Notes: a model not told the origin generated them from the letters alone. Positions 8,408-17,088 are shown, counted from the stretch's first letter. The stretch: 64,000 bases of DNA from CAYWWM01 sp965198025 (GCA_965198025.1 OZ240237.1:2108001-2172000), one strand, 5' to 3'. Made by a program: numbers and translations.

Positions 8408-9397
8408 ATGGAAATTTTTTATGAGAAGGACGCCAATCCGGAGCTGTTGCGCGGCAAGCAGATCGCGATGCTCGGCTACGGCAGCCAGGGACACGCGCAG
8501 GCGCAGAATCTTCGGGACAGCGGTTACTCCGTGGTAGTGGGTTTGGCGCCGGGTCGGAAGTCGGCGCAGGTGGCCAAGGCCGACGGGTTCGAGGTCCTCC
8601 CGCCGGGAGAGGCAGTGAAGCGCTCCGACCTGGTGATGATCCTGGCTCCAGACGAGCATCACCGGGCGCTGTTTGAGAGCGAGGTAAGACCGAACCTCAA
8701 GAAGGATGCGATCGTGATGGTCTCGCACGGATTCAGCATCCACTTCAAGCAGATCGAGCCGCCGCCTACAGTGGACGTGACGATGATCGCGCCGAAAGGT
8801 CCGGGGCATCTGGTGCGGCGCGTGTATCAGGAGGGCGGCGGCGTGCCGTCGCTGCTGGCGGTGGCGCAGGATGCTTCCGGCAAGGCGGCGGACTACGCGC
8901 TCGCCTACGCTTACGGGATCGGCGCGACGCGGGCAGGCGTCGTGAAGACGACGTTCCGGGAAGAAACGGAGACGGATCTTTTCGGCGAGCAATCGGTGCT
9001 CTGCGGCGGACTGACGTCGCTGATGAAGGCCGGCTACGAAACGCTGGTCGAGGCTGGGTACCAGCCCGAGATGGCGTACTTCGAGTGCATCCACGAAATG
9101 AAATTGATCGTGGACCTGATCTACGAAGGCGGCCTGGCGCGGATGCGTTACTCGATCAGCAACACGGCAGAGTACGGCGACCTGACGCGCGGGCCTCGGC
9201 TGATCGGGCCGGAGGTGCGCGAGCGGATGAAGAAGATCCTGGCCGACATCCAGAGCGGCGCGTTCGCCAAGGAGTGGATCGAGGAAAACCAGAAGGGTTG
9301 CCCAAACTTCAACCAGTTGCGCGAGAAAGAAGCGGCGCATCCGGTGGAGGGCGTGGGGCAGAACCTGCGGGACATGATGTCGTGGCTGAAGAAATAA
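8408..9397 (+). CDS. ilvC: Ketol-acid reductoisomerase (NADP+)
   Basis: Converts acetolactate or acetohydroxybutyrate to the dihydroxy acid in valine, leucine and isoleucine synthesis, using Mg2+ and NAD(P)H. The 329-residue class I enzyme has the Rossmann motif GYGSQGHAQAQNL, the cofactor loop around residues 45-52, the segment IAPKGPGHLVRR, and the knotted C-terminal domain with metal ligands in EETETDLFGEQ and the later CIHEMKLIVDL segment. It is first in the plus-strand run that continues with a DinB-like gene, ilvB and ilvN. Confidence 0.97.
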   Translation: MEIFYEKDANPELLRGKQIAMLGYGSQGHAQAQNLRDSGYSVVVGLAPGRKSAQVAKADGFEVLPPGEAVKRSDLVMILAPDEHHRALFESEVRPNLKKDAIVMVSHGFSIHFKQIEPPPTVDVTMIAPKGPGHLVRRVYQEGGGVPSLLAVAQDASGKAADYALAYAYGIGATRAGVVKTTFREETETDLFGEQSVLCGGLTSLMKAGYETLVEAGYQPEMAYFECIHEMKLIVDLIYEGGLARMRYSISNTAEYGDLTRGPRLIGPEVRERMKKILADIQSGAFAKEWIEENQKGCPNFNQLREKEAAHPVEGVGQNLRDMMSWLKK

Positions 9398-9455
9398 CGG
9401 GCGAAAGGGAGAATGGGGGTTCGGGGCAGGACTGAGAAATCTTCTCGTGTTTGCA

Positions 9456-9510
9456 AGAGCAGATCCCTCGTCGCTGCGCTCCTCCCCTTAACTGCACTCG
9501 GGACAGGCAG
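9456..9510 (+). repeat. Dispersed intergenic repeat, copy 1
   Basis: Starts AGAGCAGATCCCTCGTCGCT and ends near ACTCGGGACAGGCAGG. It shares its core with the copies near 18046, 33893, 35653 and 62971 and with a segment inside murL. This copy lies between ilvC and the DinB-like gene and has a diverged middle. Confidence 0.6.
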
Positions 9511-9524
9511 GATCACACGGACCT

Positions 9525-10106
9525 ATGAATTGGATCGGATCATTCAGGTGTCGGGCAGCGTTGCTGCTGCTGGGGCTGGGCGTTCTGACCGCGACGGCCA
9601 GCGTGCAATCGGGACCGGGCGCACGCGCTACGGAGGACGTGATCGTGGGTCCGCTGCGCACGCAGTGGCAGATGACTGCGGACCTGGTGACGAACATTGC
9701 CGAGATCATCCCCGAGTCGCTCTACGATTACCGGCCCACGCCGGAGGTGCGGTCGTTTCGCGAGCAGTTGACGCACATCGTGAGCGAGAACGCGCTCTAC
9801 ATGTCCATGGCGGCCGGAGTGCCGGCGCCGGACCGCGACGAGATCGAAGCCATGCAGGACCGCGACGAGATACTCCAGGCGCTGCGGGACAGCTACGACT
9901 TCGGCAACCAGACGCTGGCGAACATGACCGACGAAACGGCAACCGAGTACATCGAGATGCGGGGACAGCAGGTGCTGCGGTGGTACGCGGTTCTTTACAA
10001 CATCTGGGACAACATGGACCACTACGGCAACATCGTGGTCTACGTGCGCATGAACGGGCTGACCCCGCCGCGGCCGCCGGCCAGACGGCAGCAGCGAAGG
10101 CAGTGA
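9525..10106 (+). CDS. DinB-like (DNA damage-inducible) helical-bundle protein, probably exported
   Basis: 193 residues. It starts with a basic-hydrophobic segment (residues 1-28) that looks like a signal peptide, then a four-helix bundle with histidines placed as in the DinB/YfiT fold: LTHIVSEN near residue 84 and WDNMDHYGNIVVY near residue 163. These histidines normally bind one metal ion. DinB-superfamily proteins include thiol-dependent S-transferases, but most are uncharacterised and no substrate can be proposed. Its place between ilvC and ilvB may reflect co-transcription rather than shared function. Confidence 0.7.
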   Translation: MNWIGSFRCRAALLLLGLGVLTATASVQSGPGARATEDVIVGPLRTQWQMTADLVTNIAEIIPESLYDYRPTPEVRSFREQLTHIVSENALYMSMAAGVPAPDRDEIEAMQDRDEILQALRDSYDFGNQTLANMTDETATEYIEMRGQQVLRWYAVLYNIWDNMDHYGNIVVYVRMNGLTPPRPPARRQQRRQ

Positions 10107-10173
10107 ATCGGGGTTCGTGAATAGCGGATAGAAAAGATCGGGCGACCGTTCGAGGTCGCAAAGGAGTCTTGCC

Positions 10174-11856
10174 ATGGCGATCACAGGAGCACAGATAGCG
10201 CTCGAATGCTTGATTCGCGAAGGGGTCAAGGTGGTTTTCGGGTATCCCGGCGGGGCGAACATTCCGTTGTACGATGCGCTCTACAACAGCCCGATCCGGC
10301 ACATTCTGGTGCGGCACGAGCAGGGAGCGGCGTTCGCAGCGGAAGGCTACGCGCGGGCGAGCGGCGAGCCCGGAGTGTGCCTGGCGACCTCCGGTCCGGG
10401 CGCGACCAACCTGGTGACCGGCATCGCCGACGCCAAGATGGACGGCGTGCCGCTGGTCTGCATTACAGGACAGGTGCGGCGTCCGGTGATCGGGACCGAC
10501 GCCTTCCAGGAAACCGACGTAGTGGGCATGACGCTGCCGATCACGAAGTTCAACTGCGTGGTGATGCGGACGGAGGATCTGCCGCGCTTGGTTGCGCAGG
10601 CGTTCCACGTGGCGCGCACGGGGCGGCCCGGGCCCGTGCTGATCGACATTCCGGTGGACGTATGCCGGGACAAGCTGGAGCACGTGGACTACCCGGAGAA
10701 GACTGAGGTCCCCGGCTACCGTCCAGGACATAAGACCACCGGAAAGATGGAGCAGGTGGCGGCGATGCTGACTGCGGCCAAGCGTCCGGTGGTGATGGTA
10801 GGGGCCGGCGCGAAGTGGTGCAGGGCGACGGAGGCGGTGCGCGAATTGCTGGACCGGCTGCAGATGCCCGCCGTGCAGACCGTCCACGGTCTGGGAACGA
10901 TTCCCGAGGAGAGGCCCTACTACCTGGGGATGGTGGGGATGCACGGGACGCGGCAGTCGAATCTGGCCGTGAGCCATTCGGACCTGCTCCTGGTGCTGGG
11001 GGCGCGCCTGGACGACCGCGTGACCGGCGACCCGACACGCTTCGCGCGCGGCGCCAAGATCGTGCACTTCGAGATCGACCCGGGGCAACTGCACCGCGTG
11101 CGCACCTACGAGATGCCGGTGGTGGGCGATCTGGCCGATACCGTGCCACAACTGCTCGAAGCGCTGACGGGACCGCTGCCGGATTGGGGCGGCTGGCTGG
11201 AAGAGACCCGGGCCACGCCGAATCCGCGGCACAAGGAAAATGTGGCGGGCGGCAAGCCCTCGCCGACGCGGGCGCTCGAACTGCTATTCCGGAAGATGGA
11301 TCCGGACGGCATCATGATCACCGACGTGGGCCAGCACCAGATGTGGGCTGCGCAACGGGCTTCGGGTCTGGCCGACCCGCGCCAGCACATTACGTCGGGC
11401 GGGCTTGGATCCATGGGGTTCGCTCTGCCGGCGTCGGTCGGGGCGCAGCTCGCCTACCCGCACCGGCAAGTGGTTTGCGTGGCGGGCGACGGCGGCTACC
11501 AGATGAACATTCAAGAGCTGGCGACGATCCAGCGCTATTCGCTGCCGATCAAGATCATGGTCATCGACAACAAGTACCTGGGCATGGTGCGGCAGTGGCA
11601 GCAGCTCTTCTGGGACCGGCGCTATTCGGAAGTGGATTTGTACGACAACCCGGACTTCGCCAAGATCGCCGATGCCTACGGCATCCCGGGCATCCTGATG
11701 AACAAGGGCGAGGACATGGAGCGGATGATCGACGAGTGGCTGGCGATGCCCGGACCGGCGCAGCTCGCGGTCGAGTGCCCGGCCGAAGCCAACGTCTACC
11801 CGATGGTGCCGTCGGGCGCCGCGCTCTCGGAGATGATCCTGGAAGAGAAAAAGTAA
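10174..11856 (+). CDS. ilvB: Acetolactate synthase, large catalytic subunit
   Basis: Thiamine diphosphate- and FAD-dependent first common enzyme of branched-chain amino acid synthesis. The 560-residue product starts TGAQIALECLIREGVKVVFGYPGG and has the catalytic glutamate in RHEQGAAFAAEGYAR. The C-terminal TPP/Mg motif is GDGGYQMNIQEL followed by NKYLGMVRQWQQLF, as in true acetohydroxyacid synthases. A good ribosome-binding site (AAGGAG) precedes the ATG. The regulatory subunit follows 30 bp downstream. Confidence 0.95.
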   Translation: MAITGAQIALECLIREGVKVVFGYPGGANIPLYDALYNSPIRHILVRHEQGAAFAAEGYARASGEPGVCLATSGPGATNLVTGIADAKMDGVPLVCITGQVRRPVIGTDAFQETDVVGMTLPITKFNCVVMRTEDLPRLVAQAFHVARTGRPGPVLIDIPVDVCRDKLEHVDYPEKTEVPGYRPGHKTTGKMEQVAAMLTAAKRPVVMVGAGAKWCRATEAVRELLDRLQMPAVQTVHGLGTIPEERPYYLGMVGMHGTRQSNLAVSHSDLLLVLGARLDDRVTGDPTRFARGAKIVHFEIDPGQLHRVRTYEMPVVGDLADTVPQLLEALTGPLPDWGGWLEETRATPNPRHKENVAGGKPSPTRALELLFRKMDPDGIMITDVGQHQMWAAQRASGLADPRQHITSGGLGSMGFALPASVGAQLAYPHRQVVCVAGDGGYQMNIQELATIQRYSLPIKIMVIDNKYLGMVRQWQQLFWDRRYSEVDLYDNPDFAKIADAYGIPGILMNKGEDMERMIDEWLAMPGPAQLAVECPAEANVYPMVPSGAALSEMILEEKK

Positions 11857-11886
11857 GAGCTGTGATTGGCGGCCAGTGAACAGATT

Positions 11887-12165
11887 ATGGATGGACTAGC
11901 AATTTCGTTTCACAACATACCGGGGGCGATGATGCGGGTGCTCAACTGCTTCACGCGCCGGGGCCTGCTGATTGAAGCCGTGTGGTGCGCGCCGGTGGAA
12001 GACCATCACCTGGCCACGGTGCTCGTCGAAGCACCGCCGATTACCCTGAGCCAGATTGTGCGGGAACTGGAAAGCACGGTGGGCGTGGACCGCGTGGACC
12101 GGCTGGACGAGCCGCAGGCGCGGCAGTGGAAGCAATGGCAGTGGCCGGAGCCGGTCACCCGCTAA
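11887..12165 (+). CDS. ilvN: Acetolactate synthase small subunit, short ACT-domain form
   Basis: Regulatory partner of IlvB that would bind valine. It is only 92 residues: a single ACT domain (AISFHNIPGAMMRVLNCFTRRG) without the C-terminal domain of typical IlvN/IlvH, so it resembles E. coli IlvM in length. I chose the ATG at 11887 because it puts 6-7 residues before the ACT motif. A TTG at 11866 is the alternative. Its last 55 bp reappear, about 84 percent identical, at 13178-13232, so this 3' end looks like an integration or duplication point. Confidence 0.82.
   Translation: MDGLAISFHNIPGAMMRVLNCFTRRGLLIEAVWCAPVEDHHLATVLVEAPPITLSQIVRELESTVGVDRVDRLDEPQARQWKQWQWPEPVTR
12111..12165 (+). repeat. 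Left direct repeat: ilvN 3' end bounding the accessory island
   Basis: The last 55 bp of ilvN including the stop. It matches 13178-13232 with 9 mismatches and no gaps by my hand alignment. The two copies bracket about 1 kb holding mntA-hepT and gene remnants. Confidence 0.75.
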
Positions 12166-12194
12166 AGACAGGACCTGCCCAGACTCCCGTGCCG

Positions 12195-12317
12195 TCGCTG
12201 CCTATCGCGGCACCGCCTCCCTGCCCTTCAAAGCCGGTGAACACGGACGAGCGACGGTCAAGATCGTCGATGACCGAGGCGTCGAGAGCTTGAAGATTGT
12301 GGAGATAGTGCGCAAGA
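12195..12317 (+). pseudogene. Possible remnant of a DNA methylase C-terminus
   Basis: A short frame just after ilvN reads YRGTASLPFKAGEHGRATVK and continues VDDRGVESLKIVEI. This pattern recalls the C-terminal beta-rich end of type III restriction-modification methylases, which commonly finish with a similar V-D-x-x-G-x-E-x segment before the last strand. There is no start codon or catalytic motif, so at most about 40 residues survive. It runs straight into the TIR-like remnant in another frame. The family call is from memory of sequence style and is weak. Confidence 0.3.
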
Positions 12318-12524
12318 CAGAACGTGATTTTCGAGTTCGGATACTTCATCGGAAAACTCGGTCGGGAACGAGTCTGCGCCTTGGTGAAGGACGACGTGGA
12401 AAAGCCTTCGGACTACGATGGAATGCTCTATATTCCATTGGATGATTCGGGCGGATGGACGACGAAACTCATCACCGAATTGAAGCATGCCGGATTCGAG
12501 ATCAATCCGAAGAAGGTGCTGTAG
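12309..12524 (+). pseudogene. C-terminal remnant of a TIR-like nucleotide-binding protein (PF10137 type)
   Basis: About 70 codons reading CARQNVIFEFGYFIGKLGRE, then CALVKDD, SDYDGMLYIPLDD and ELKHAGFEI. These are the hallmark blocks of the TIR-like predicted nucleotide-binding domain (PF10137, the CAP12-like group), whose full proteins are several hundred residues. A TAG sits immediately upstream (12306-12308), so the N-terminal part is missing and the open frame could only start at the internal GTG 12324. I read it as a decayed defence gene, not a functional small protein. It ends 3 bp before mntA. Confidence 0.65.
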
Positions 12525-12527
12525 CAC

Positions 12528-12842
12528 ATGAGTACTCCACACATCGATATATCTCTGGACACAATCACCGCCTTTTGCAAACGCTGGCAGGTGACGGAGT
12601 TGGCACTGTTCGGCTCCGTACTGCGTGACGACTTCGGCCCCGAAAGCGACGTGGATGTATTGGTCCGGTTTGAATCCGAGCATACTCCCGGGCTTTTCGG
12701 GATCGTTCGAATGGAGCGGGAGTTGAGCGAGTTGTTAGACCGCCAAGTTGATCTTGTGACTCGGGGAGCAGTCGAGAACAGCCGAAACTATATCCGCCGA
12801 AAGGCCATTCTAAACTCCGCGCAGGTGGTTTATGCCGCGTGA
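12528..12842 (+). CDS. mntA: MntA-type minimal nucleotidyltransferase antitoxin
   Basis: 104-residue minimal nucleotidyltransferase. The full active-site signature GSX10DXD is present: G29-S30, then D41 and D43 (SDVDVLV). In the studied HepT/MntA systems the antitoxin modifies the toxin by adding AMP to the tyrosine of its RX4HXY motif. Here the toxin gene follows with an 11-bp overlap, the usual operon layout. Both motifs are intact, so the pair looks functional although it lies among remnants in the repeat-bounded island. Confidence 0.85.
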   Translation: MSTPHIDISLDTITAFCKRWQVTELALFGSVLRDDFGPESDVDVLVRFESEHTPGLFGIVRMERELSELLDRQVDLVTRGAVENSRNYIRRKAILNSAQVVYAA

Positions 12843-13176
12843 TGACACGGCATATCTGTTGGACATGCTGGTTGCAGCGCGTGATGCCGTGGCCTTCGCG
12901 GAAGGGATGTCGTACGCCGAATTCGTAGGGGACCGGCGGACTCAACTTTCCATTCTCAAGTCGGTGGAGATCGTCGGCGAGGCTGCTGCGCGTGTAAGCG
13001 AAGACACCAGGAAGGCGCATCCGGCAATCCCCTGGTCGGAGATCGTCGGCATGCGCAACCGCCTCGTTCATGCCTATTTCGACATAGATCTGCCGCTTGT
13101 CTGGGATACGGTTTGCAATGATCTCCCGGTTTTGATTGCCCGATTGGAGCTATTGGTTCCGCCGGAGGCCGGATAG
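12832..13176 (+). CDS. hepT: HepT-type HEPN toxin (RNase)
   Basis: 114-residue all-helical HEPN protein, formerly DUF86. The catalytic motif RX4HXY is complete: R75, H80 and Y82 in RNRLVHAYFD. Toxins of this family cleave RNA as dimers and are silenced by AMPylation of the motif tyrosine by MntA. The start overlaps mntA by 11 bp. Its end lies one base before the right-hand copy of the ilvN 3'-end repeat. Confidence 0.85.
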   Translation: MPRDDTAYLLDMLVAARDAVAFAEGMSYAEFVGDRRTQLSILKSVEIVGEAAARVSEDTRKAHPAIPWSEIVGMRNRLVHAYFDIDLPLVWDTVCNDLPVLIARLELLVPPEAG

Positions 13177-13177
13177 C

Positions 13178-13232
13178 GCCGCAGGCGCAGCAGTGGAAGG
13201 AATGGCAGTAGCCGGAAATGGCCGCCCGCTAG
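13178..13232 (+). repeat. Right direct repeat: second copy of the ilvN 3' end
   Basis: Translated in the ilvN frame it reads QAQQWKEWQ, stop, PEMAAR, stop, against QARQWKQWQWPEPVTR, stop in ilvN. So it is a truncated, no longer coding copy of the ilvN C-terminus. It bounds the island on the right, directly after hepT. Confidence 0.75.
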
Positions 13233-13240
13233 GGGAGCCG

Positions 13241-15190
13241 TCACCATTTGTCGCGTCGCGGGTTTGGCCGAACAGGGCGGCACCGGGACAACCAGCTTCC
13301 GAGACCTCGAGATTGCCGGACTTTCCGGATACAGAATTCCGGCGTCCAGTGCTCATAACAGCGCACTTCCCCCGCCGAGAAACCACGCAACGAGGCGATC
13401 ATCTGAGTGGGTTTGACGACGCCTTCCCCGATCAAGCGATCATTCAAAGCGCCGATCCGATCAATGAACTCGGTGTCTTCTTGGTTCCCGACGTCAAAGT
13501 TATGTCCGAAATTGCGGTCGGTGAAGATATCCGGCAAGTTGCCGTAGGCGATGAAGGCTTCGAAAGCAAATTCTTGAACTAAGAGGGGCAGAATATCCTG
13601 GGAACGAATCCCCTCAAACCCTTCCTTCGAACAGTCCCAGTTCTCATACATTTCCTCGAAGCGCCGGAGCGGGTGATTGTATTTGTAGCGATCGGGCATG
13701 GTCCGCCAGATATTGTGGATGATGTCGAGTGCTTCCGGCCATCGCATGTGGCCGTTCCGACCGATCATGTCGCAGGAGACCAGGTAGCCTTCTTTGCCAA
13801 TGGCCTTGCGGATACTCTCGAATACTACTTCGAGGTTTACGATGTGGTGGAGGCTGTGGTGCGCCATGACAACCGAAACGGGATTGGCGGGCTGCCAATG
13901 CTCCACGTCTGTTTCCAGGAATTCGAAATGATCGGCGAGGCCGTTCTCGGAAGCAAGTTCCCGGCCTCGCACGAGCATGGCAGGATTAATATCCAGACAG
14001 GAAAAGCGAAAGTCAGCAAGGCCACGGTCCAGCAGCAGCTTGGCGATTTGAATCTCCATATCGGAATTGCCGGCCCCGAGGCTTGTTATCTCCACGGTCT
14101 GGTCCGGATGTTCGGTCCGATACTGGAAAATGTGCTTCAGATAGAAATCCTCAAGGGTCGAAACGCCGAACACGGCTTCTAACTTGGGCCGAACGTAACG
14201 CAGAGACCAGAAGTGAAAGATTTCCGGAAGGGCATGGACATCTTCGACCGACTGAAAGCGCTCGATTTCCTGTTTAGCGCGCGGCGAATAAGCAACCTCT
14301 GTCTTCTCGGTATGGCTATTGGCTAAAACGGGGACCGTAGAGTGGGCAGGTTCGGGGGTTGCTTTCGACTCCACGGGTCCGAAGGAGGAAGCCGCAATCC
14401 AGAACTGAGTGGGAGCGATCCAACCGAGACCGAGTAAGCAGAGCAGTCGGAGGCAAGTCCGCTTGAGGGGAGAATAACGTTCCAGCGGGAGGCCGCCGGG
14501 AAAATCAGGGATCAGCCGCAGGCGGGCCCCCTCCAGAAGGCTCTTCATCTTCCAGGGCGTGAGGAGGTGAATTTCGCCATAGGTGGAATACTCTTCCAGG
14601 AAGCTCGGATTGCGCCAGCGGATGTAGCGATCGGCGAGCGGGACCGGCAGGTAGTGCGCGCCGTAGAGCCCCGTGTGCGGCTCGAAAGGATGCAGACGGT
14701 TCGGGGTAGTAAGAAGCAGAATGCCCTCCGGCCGGAGCACCCTACGGATTTCGAGCAGGAACGCGCGCTGCCAGGGCTCCCCGCCAACCAGGTGCTCGAT
14801 CACGTCGAAGGCGGCGACCACATCCACCGACGCGTCCCGCAACGGCAGGCTGGGGCCGGACGCTTGCAGAAGGCCGGCCTTCGGCGAATTCGGAAGATCG
14901 CTGAGAAAGGCGCGGGCCATTTCGAGGGTGCCGGGGTAGCAGTCCAGTCCAATGTAAGAGCCGCCTTGCTCGGCAACGACTCGGGCGAGGCCGCCCGTTC
15001 CGCAGCCGATGTCGAGGACGGTCTTGCCGGAAAAATTCACCTCGGTCTGCGAGGAAAGAATGTTCACCAGTTCGCGATTCCGCGCCCCGGTGTCTAGCCA
15101 GTAGCCCACCCATTCGGCAATCGCCCGCTCGTTCTCTTTGCCGAACTTGCTTTCGGCCTGTCGGCGGACTACAGTCGCAAAGTTGGACAT
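13241..15190 (-). CDS. Tandem class I SAM-methyltransferase protein
   Basis: 649 residues with two Rossmann-type methyltransferase domains. The first has SAM motif I LDIGCGTGGLARVVAEQ near residue 58 and a FDVIEHL post-motif, as in UbiG/Methyltransf_11 enzymes. The second has LGAGNSDMEIQIAKLLLDRG near residue 370 and AHHSLHHI. Between them is a linker of unconserved sequence. Substrates are unknown; such enzymes often work on sugars, lipids or natural products. The last 25 or so residues are basic and may be read-through into sequence joined by the neighbouring island. It is transcribed away from the divergent RibD-C gene. Confidence 0.75.
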   Translation of the reverse strand: MSNFATVVRRQAESKFGKENERAIAEWVGYWLDTGARNRELVNILSSQTEVNFSGKTVLDIGCGTGGLARVVAEQGGSYIGLDCYPGTLEMARAFLSDLPNSPKAGLLQASGPSLPLRDASVDVVAAFDVIEHLVGGEPWQRAFLLEIRRVLRPEGILLLTTPNRLHPFEPHTGLYGAHYLPVPLADRYIRWRNPSFLEEYSTYGEIHLLTPWKMKSLLEGARLRLIPDFPGGLPLERYSPLKRTCLRLLCLLGLGWIAPTQFWIAASSFGPVESKATPEPAHSTVPVLANSHTEKTEVAYSPRAKQEIERFQSVEDVHALPEIFHFWSLRYVRPKLEAVFGVSTLEDFYLKHIFQYRTEHPDQTVEITSLGAGNSDMEIQIAKLLLDRGLADFRFSCLDINPAMLVRGRELASENGLADHFEFLETDVEHWQPANPVSVVMAHHSLHHIVNLEVVFESIRKAIGKEGYLVSCDMIGRNGHMRWPEALDIIHNIWRTMPDRYKYNHPLRRFEEMYENWDCSKEGFEGIRSQDILPLLVQEFAFEAFIAYGNLPDIFTDRNFGHNFDVGNQEDTEFIDRIGALNDRLIGEGVVKPTQMIASLRGFSAGEVRCYEHWTPEFCIRKVRQSRGLGSWLSRCRPVRPNPRRDKW

Positions 15191-15291
15191 TCGGGGATCT
15201 CCGGTTTCTCCATTCTATACTAGGCAGGGCGCAATGGAGGCTAACCGGCATGCCTCTGAGATCGAGCCTTTAGCCGTTCGTCCTGGGAGCG

Positions 15292-16200
15292 ATGGAAATT
15301 CTTCCGCCACCCGAGTTACATCCCTTTGCAGTGCTGTTTGACAAGAGCGAACTGAACCGGGCGCTGCCGCAGGGATTGCTGCGGTTTGTGGGGAACCTGG
15401 GATTTCCAGAACCGCCGGAGGAGCGGCCGTGGGTGTACGCGAACTTCGTGCAGAGCCTGGACGGGCTGGTGAGCTTCGGCGGGCGGCGGCACAGCGGCGG
15501 ATGGATCGCGCAGAGCCGTCACGACCGCTGGATGATGGACTTGCTGCGGGCGCACGCCGACGCCGTGCTGTGCGGGGCGCAGTCGCTACGGCTGGAGACG
15601 ATCGCCGGACCGATTCCGCGCGGACCGGTCTACCGCATCGTGCATCCGGAGCTTGCGCGCTACCGCAGCGAATGCCTGGCAAAGCGGAAGCTGATCATCG
15701 TGATCGTGACGGGGAGCGGAAGGCTGCGCCCGGGGGACCATCGGCTGTTCGACTCGGCAGAAGTCGAGGCCTGGATCGCGACGACTCCGGAAGGCCGCGA
15801 ACGACTGGGGGACACCGGCAAGACACGAGTGCTGGTATCGGGCCACGGCAAGACTCCGGATCTCGGCGAGCTGTTGCGGCGATTGCAGCGCAAAGACGGC
15901 ATCGGGCATCTGCTGACAGAGGGTGGGCCGACGCTCTACGGGAGTCTGGCGCGCGGCGGCTGGGTGGACGAGAAGTTCATCACCGTCGCGCCACAGGAGA
16001 TCGGAGCCGGCATCCCGGCGGAACAGGAAACAGCGGAATGGGAATCCCCGAGCGGCACCACCACCCGCCCGACCAGCTTCGGCGGAACCGGCTTCACCGT
16101 GGAAGGCGCACGCTGGTATCGTTGGATCAGTTGCCGCCGGGCAGGCGACCACGAACTGAACCGCTACCGAATTGCCTCCCCGCCAAAGCCGCCGAAATAG
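15292..16200 (+). CDS. RibD C-terminal-domain reductase family protein
   Basis: 302 residues related to the reductase domain of RibD and to dihydrofolate reductase-like folds. It has the N-terminal strand PWVYANFVQSLDGLVSFGG, the substrate-loop DLLRAHADAVLCGAQSLR and the NADPH-binding segment GHLLTEGGPTLYGSL. There is no deaminase domain, so it is not the bifunctional riboflavin enzyme. Stand-alone members often act on unknown pyrimidine- or pterin-like compounds. It is longer than the roughly 220 residues of simple members because of an N-terminal extension and an insertion around residues 110-150. Confidence 0.75.
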   Translation: MEILPPPELHPFAVLFDKSELNRALPQGLLRFVGNLGFPEPPEERPWVYANFVQSLDGLVSFGGRRHSGGWIAQSRHDRWMMDLLRAHADAVLCGAQSLRLETIAGPIPRGPVYRIVHPELARYRSECLAKRKLIIVIVTGSGRLRPGDHRLFDSAEVEAWIATTPEGRERLGDTGKTRVLVSGHGKTPDLGELLRRLQRKDGIGHLLTEGGPTLYGSLARGGWVDEKFITVAPQEIGAGIPAEQETAEWESPSGTTTRPTSFGGTGFTVEGARWYRWISCRRAGDHELNRYRIASPPKPPK

Positions 16201-16283
16201 AGCCGGGACCCGCTACAAAATACCCTCCTCTTTGAGAAGCGCCGCAAGCGAAAGGCATTCCCGCGGGAAGAGCCGGATACAGT

Positions 16284-16880
16284 TCAGGAATTGTTCTCGA
16301 AGTAGACAAAGTCAATCAAGAACACAGCGCCGAGCAGAACGCTCTTTTGCTCGGGAGTCATTTGGGGCGGCAGGATGGCGGCAAAGGTGTCGGCGTCGGA
16401 GAAGCCTTCCTTGAGCAGGCCGCTCCATTTCTTAGTGATCTTGCCAACTCGGCGGCCGTGTTGGCGAATTTCGAAGGTCCAGGGATGAAACAGCGGGCCG
16501 TGCAGGCGACAGAATTCGTGGCCGGCGGCGTCGGAGACGCGGAAGAGGCGGACCAGCCAGGACCACTGGCGCTCGACGGTCCCCAGGAGTTTTCCTTCCG
16601 GGGTCTTGACTTCAATGCGGTGGAAGTAGAAGCGAAACGGGCGCTCGACGAACAGCGCAAGCCGCCGGTTGGGCGACGAGAGCACAATCGAAAACGGCCG
16701 CAGCGCCCTGAGAATGTGCCGCCACAGCATCGAACCGGATTCTTCCTGCGCGTCGTAGAGCACAGCGCCGTGCTCATCGAACACCACATAGCGGTTCACC
16801 GTCTCGAAGCCGGTAACGATCTCGGCCCATTCCTTTTTTTGACTGATGACCAGCGTGTTGGCAACGGCCAGCTCGTTCAT
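16284..16880 (-). CDS. Scramblase/LURP-one-like (Tubby C-terminal fold) protein
   Basis: 198 residues from the ATG at 16880, which has GGGGAGG 5-11 nt upstream; the frame's further 25 upstream codons look non-coding. The sequence has the repeating beta pattern of the scramblase/Tubby-like family: NRYVVFDEHGAVLYDAQEE, an ALFVERPFRFYFHRIEV strand pair, LGTVERQWSWLVRLFRV, the KITKKWSGLLKEGFSDAD block, and a hydrophobic C-terminus. Bacterial members have no established biochemical role, so phospholipid scrambling should not be assumed. Confidence 0.7.
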   Translation of the reverse strand: MNELAVANTLVISQKKEWAEIVTGFETVNRYVVFDEHGAVLYDAQEESGSMLWRHILRALRPFSIVLSSPNRRLALFVERPFRFYFHRIEVKTPEGKLLGTVERQWSWLVRLFRVSDAAGHEFCRLHGPLFHPWTFEIRQHGRRVGKITKKWSGLLKEGFSDADTFAAILPPQMTPEQKSVLLGAVFLIDFVYFENNS

Positions 16881-17088
16881 GGCGCCTCCCCGCGCGCAAA
16901 TGGAGTTGTAGTGCAATATAGGCCAGGCGGGAGAGTTATGCAACGAAGCGCTCACCCAGTGTTCCCGATGCGGGACGGGCGCGAAGATCGAGTCTGCTTG
17001 CGAGCATCCGAGAGACTACGGAACGCGTCCCGCGAGGGGACACGAGGGGGCAGACGGGGCGGGGCGTCAGCGAAGCGTCATCTGAGCA

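Noticed and set aside
9706..11232. 508-codon minus-strand frame opposite ilvB
   Set aside because: His/Arg-rich antisense shadow of ilvB with no family motif.
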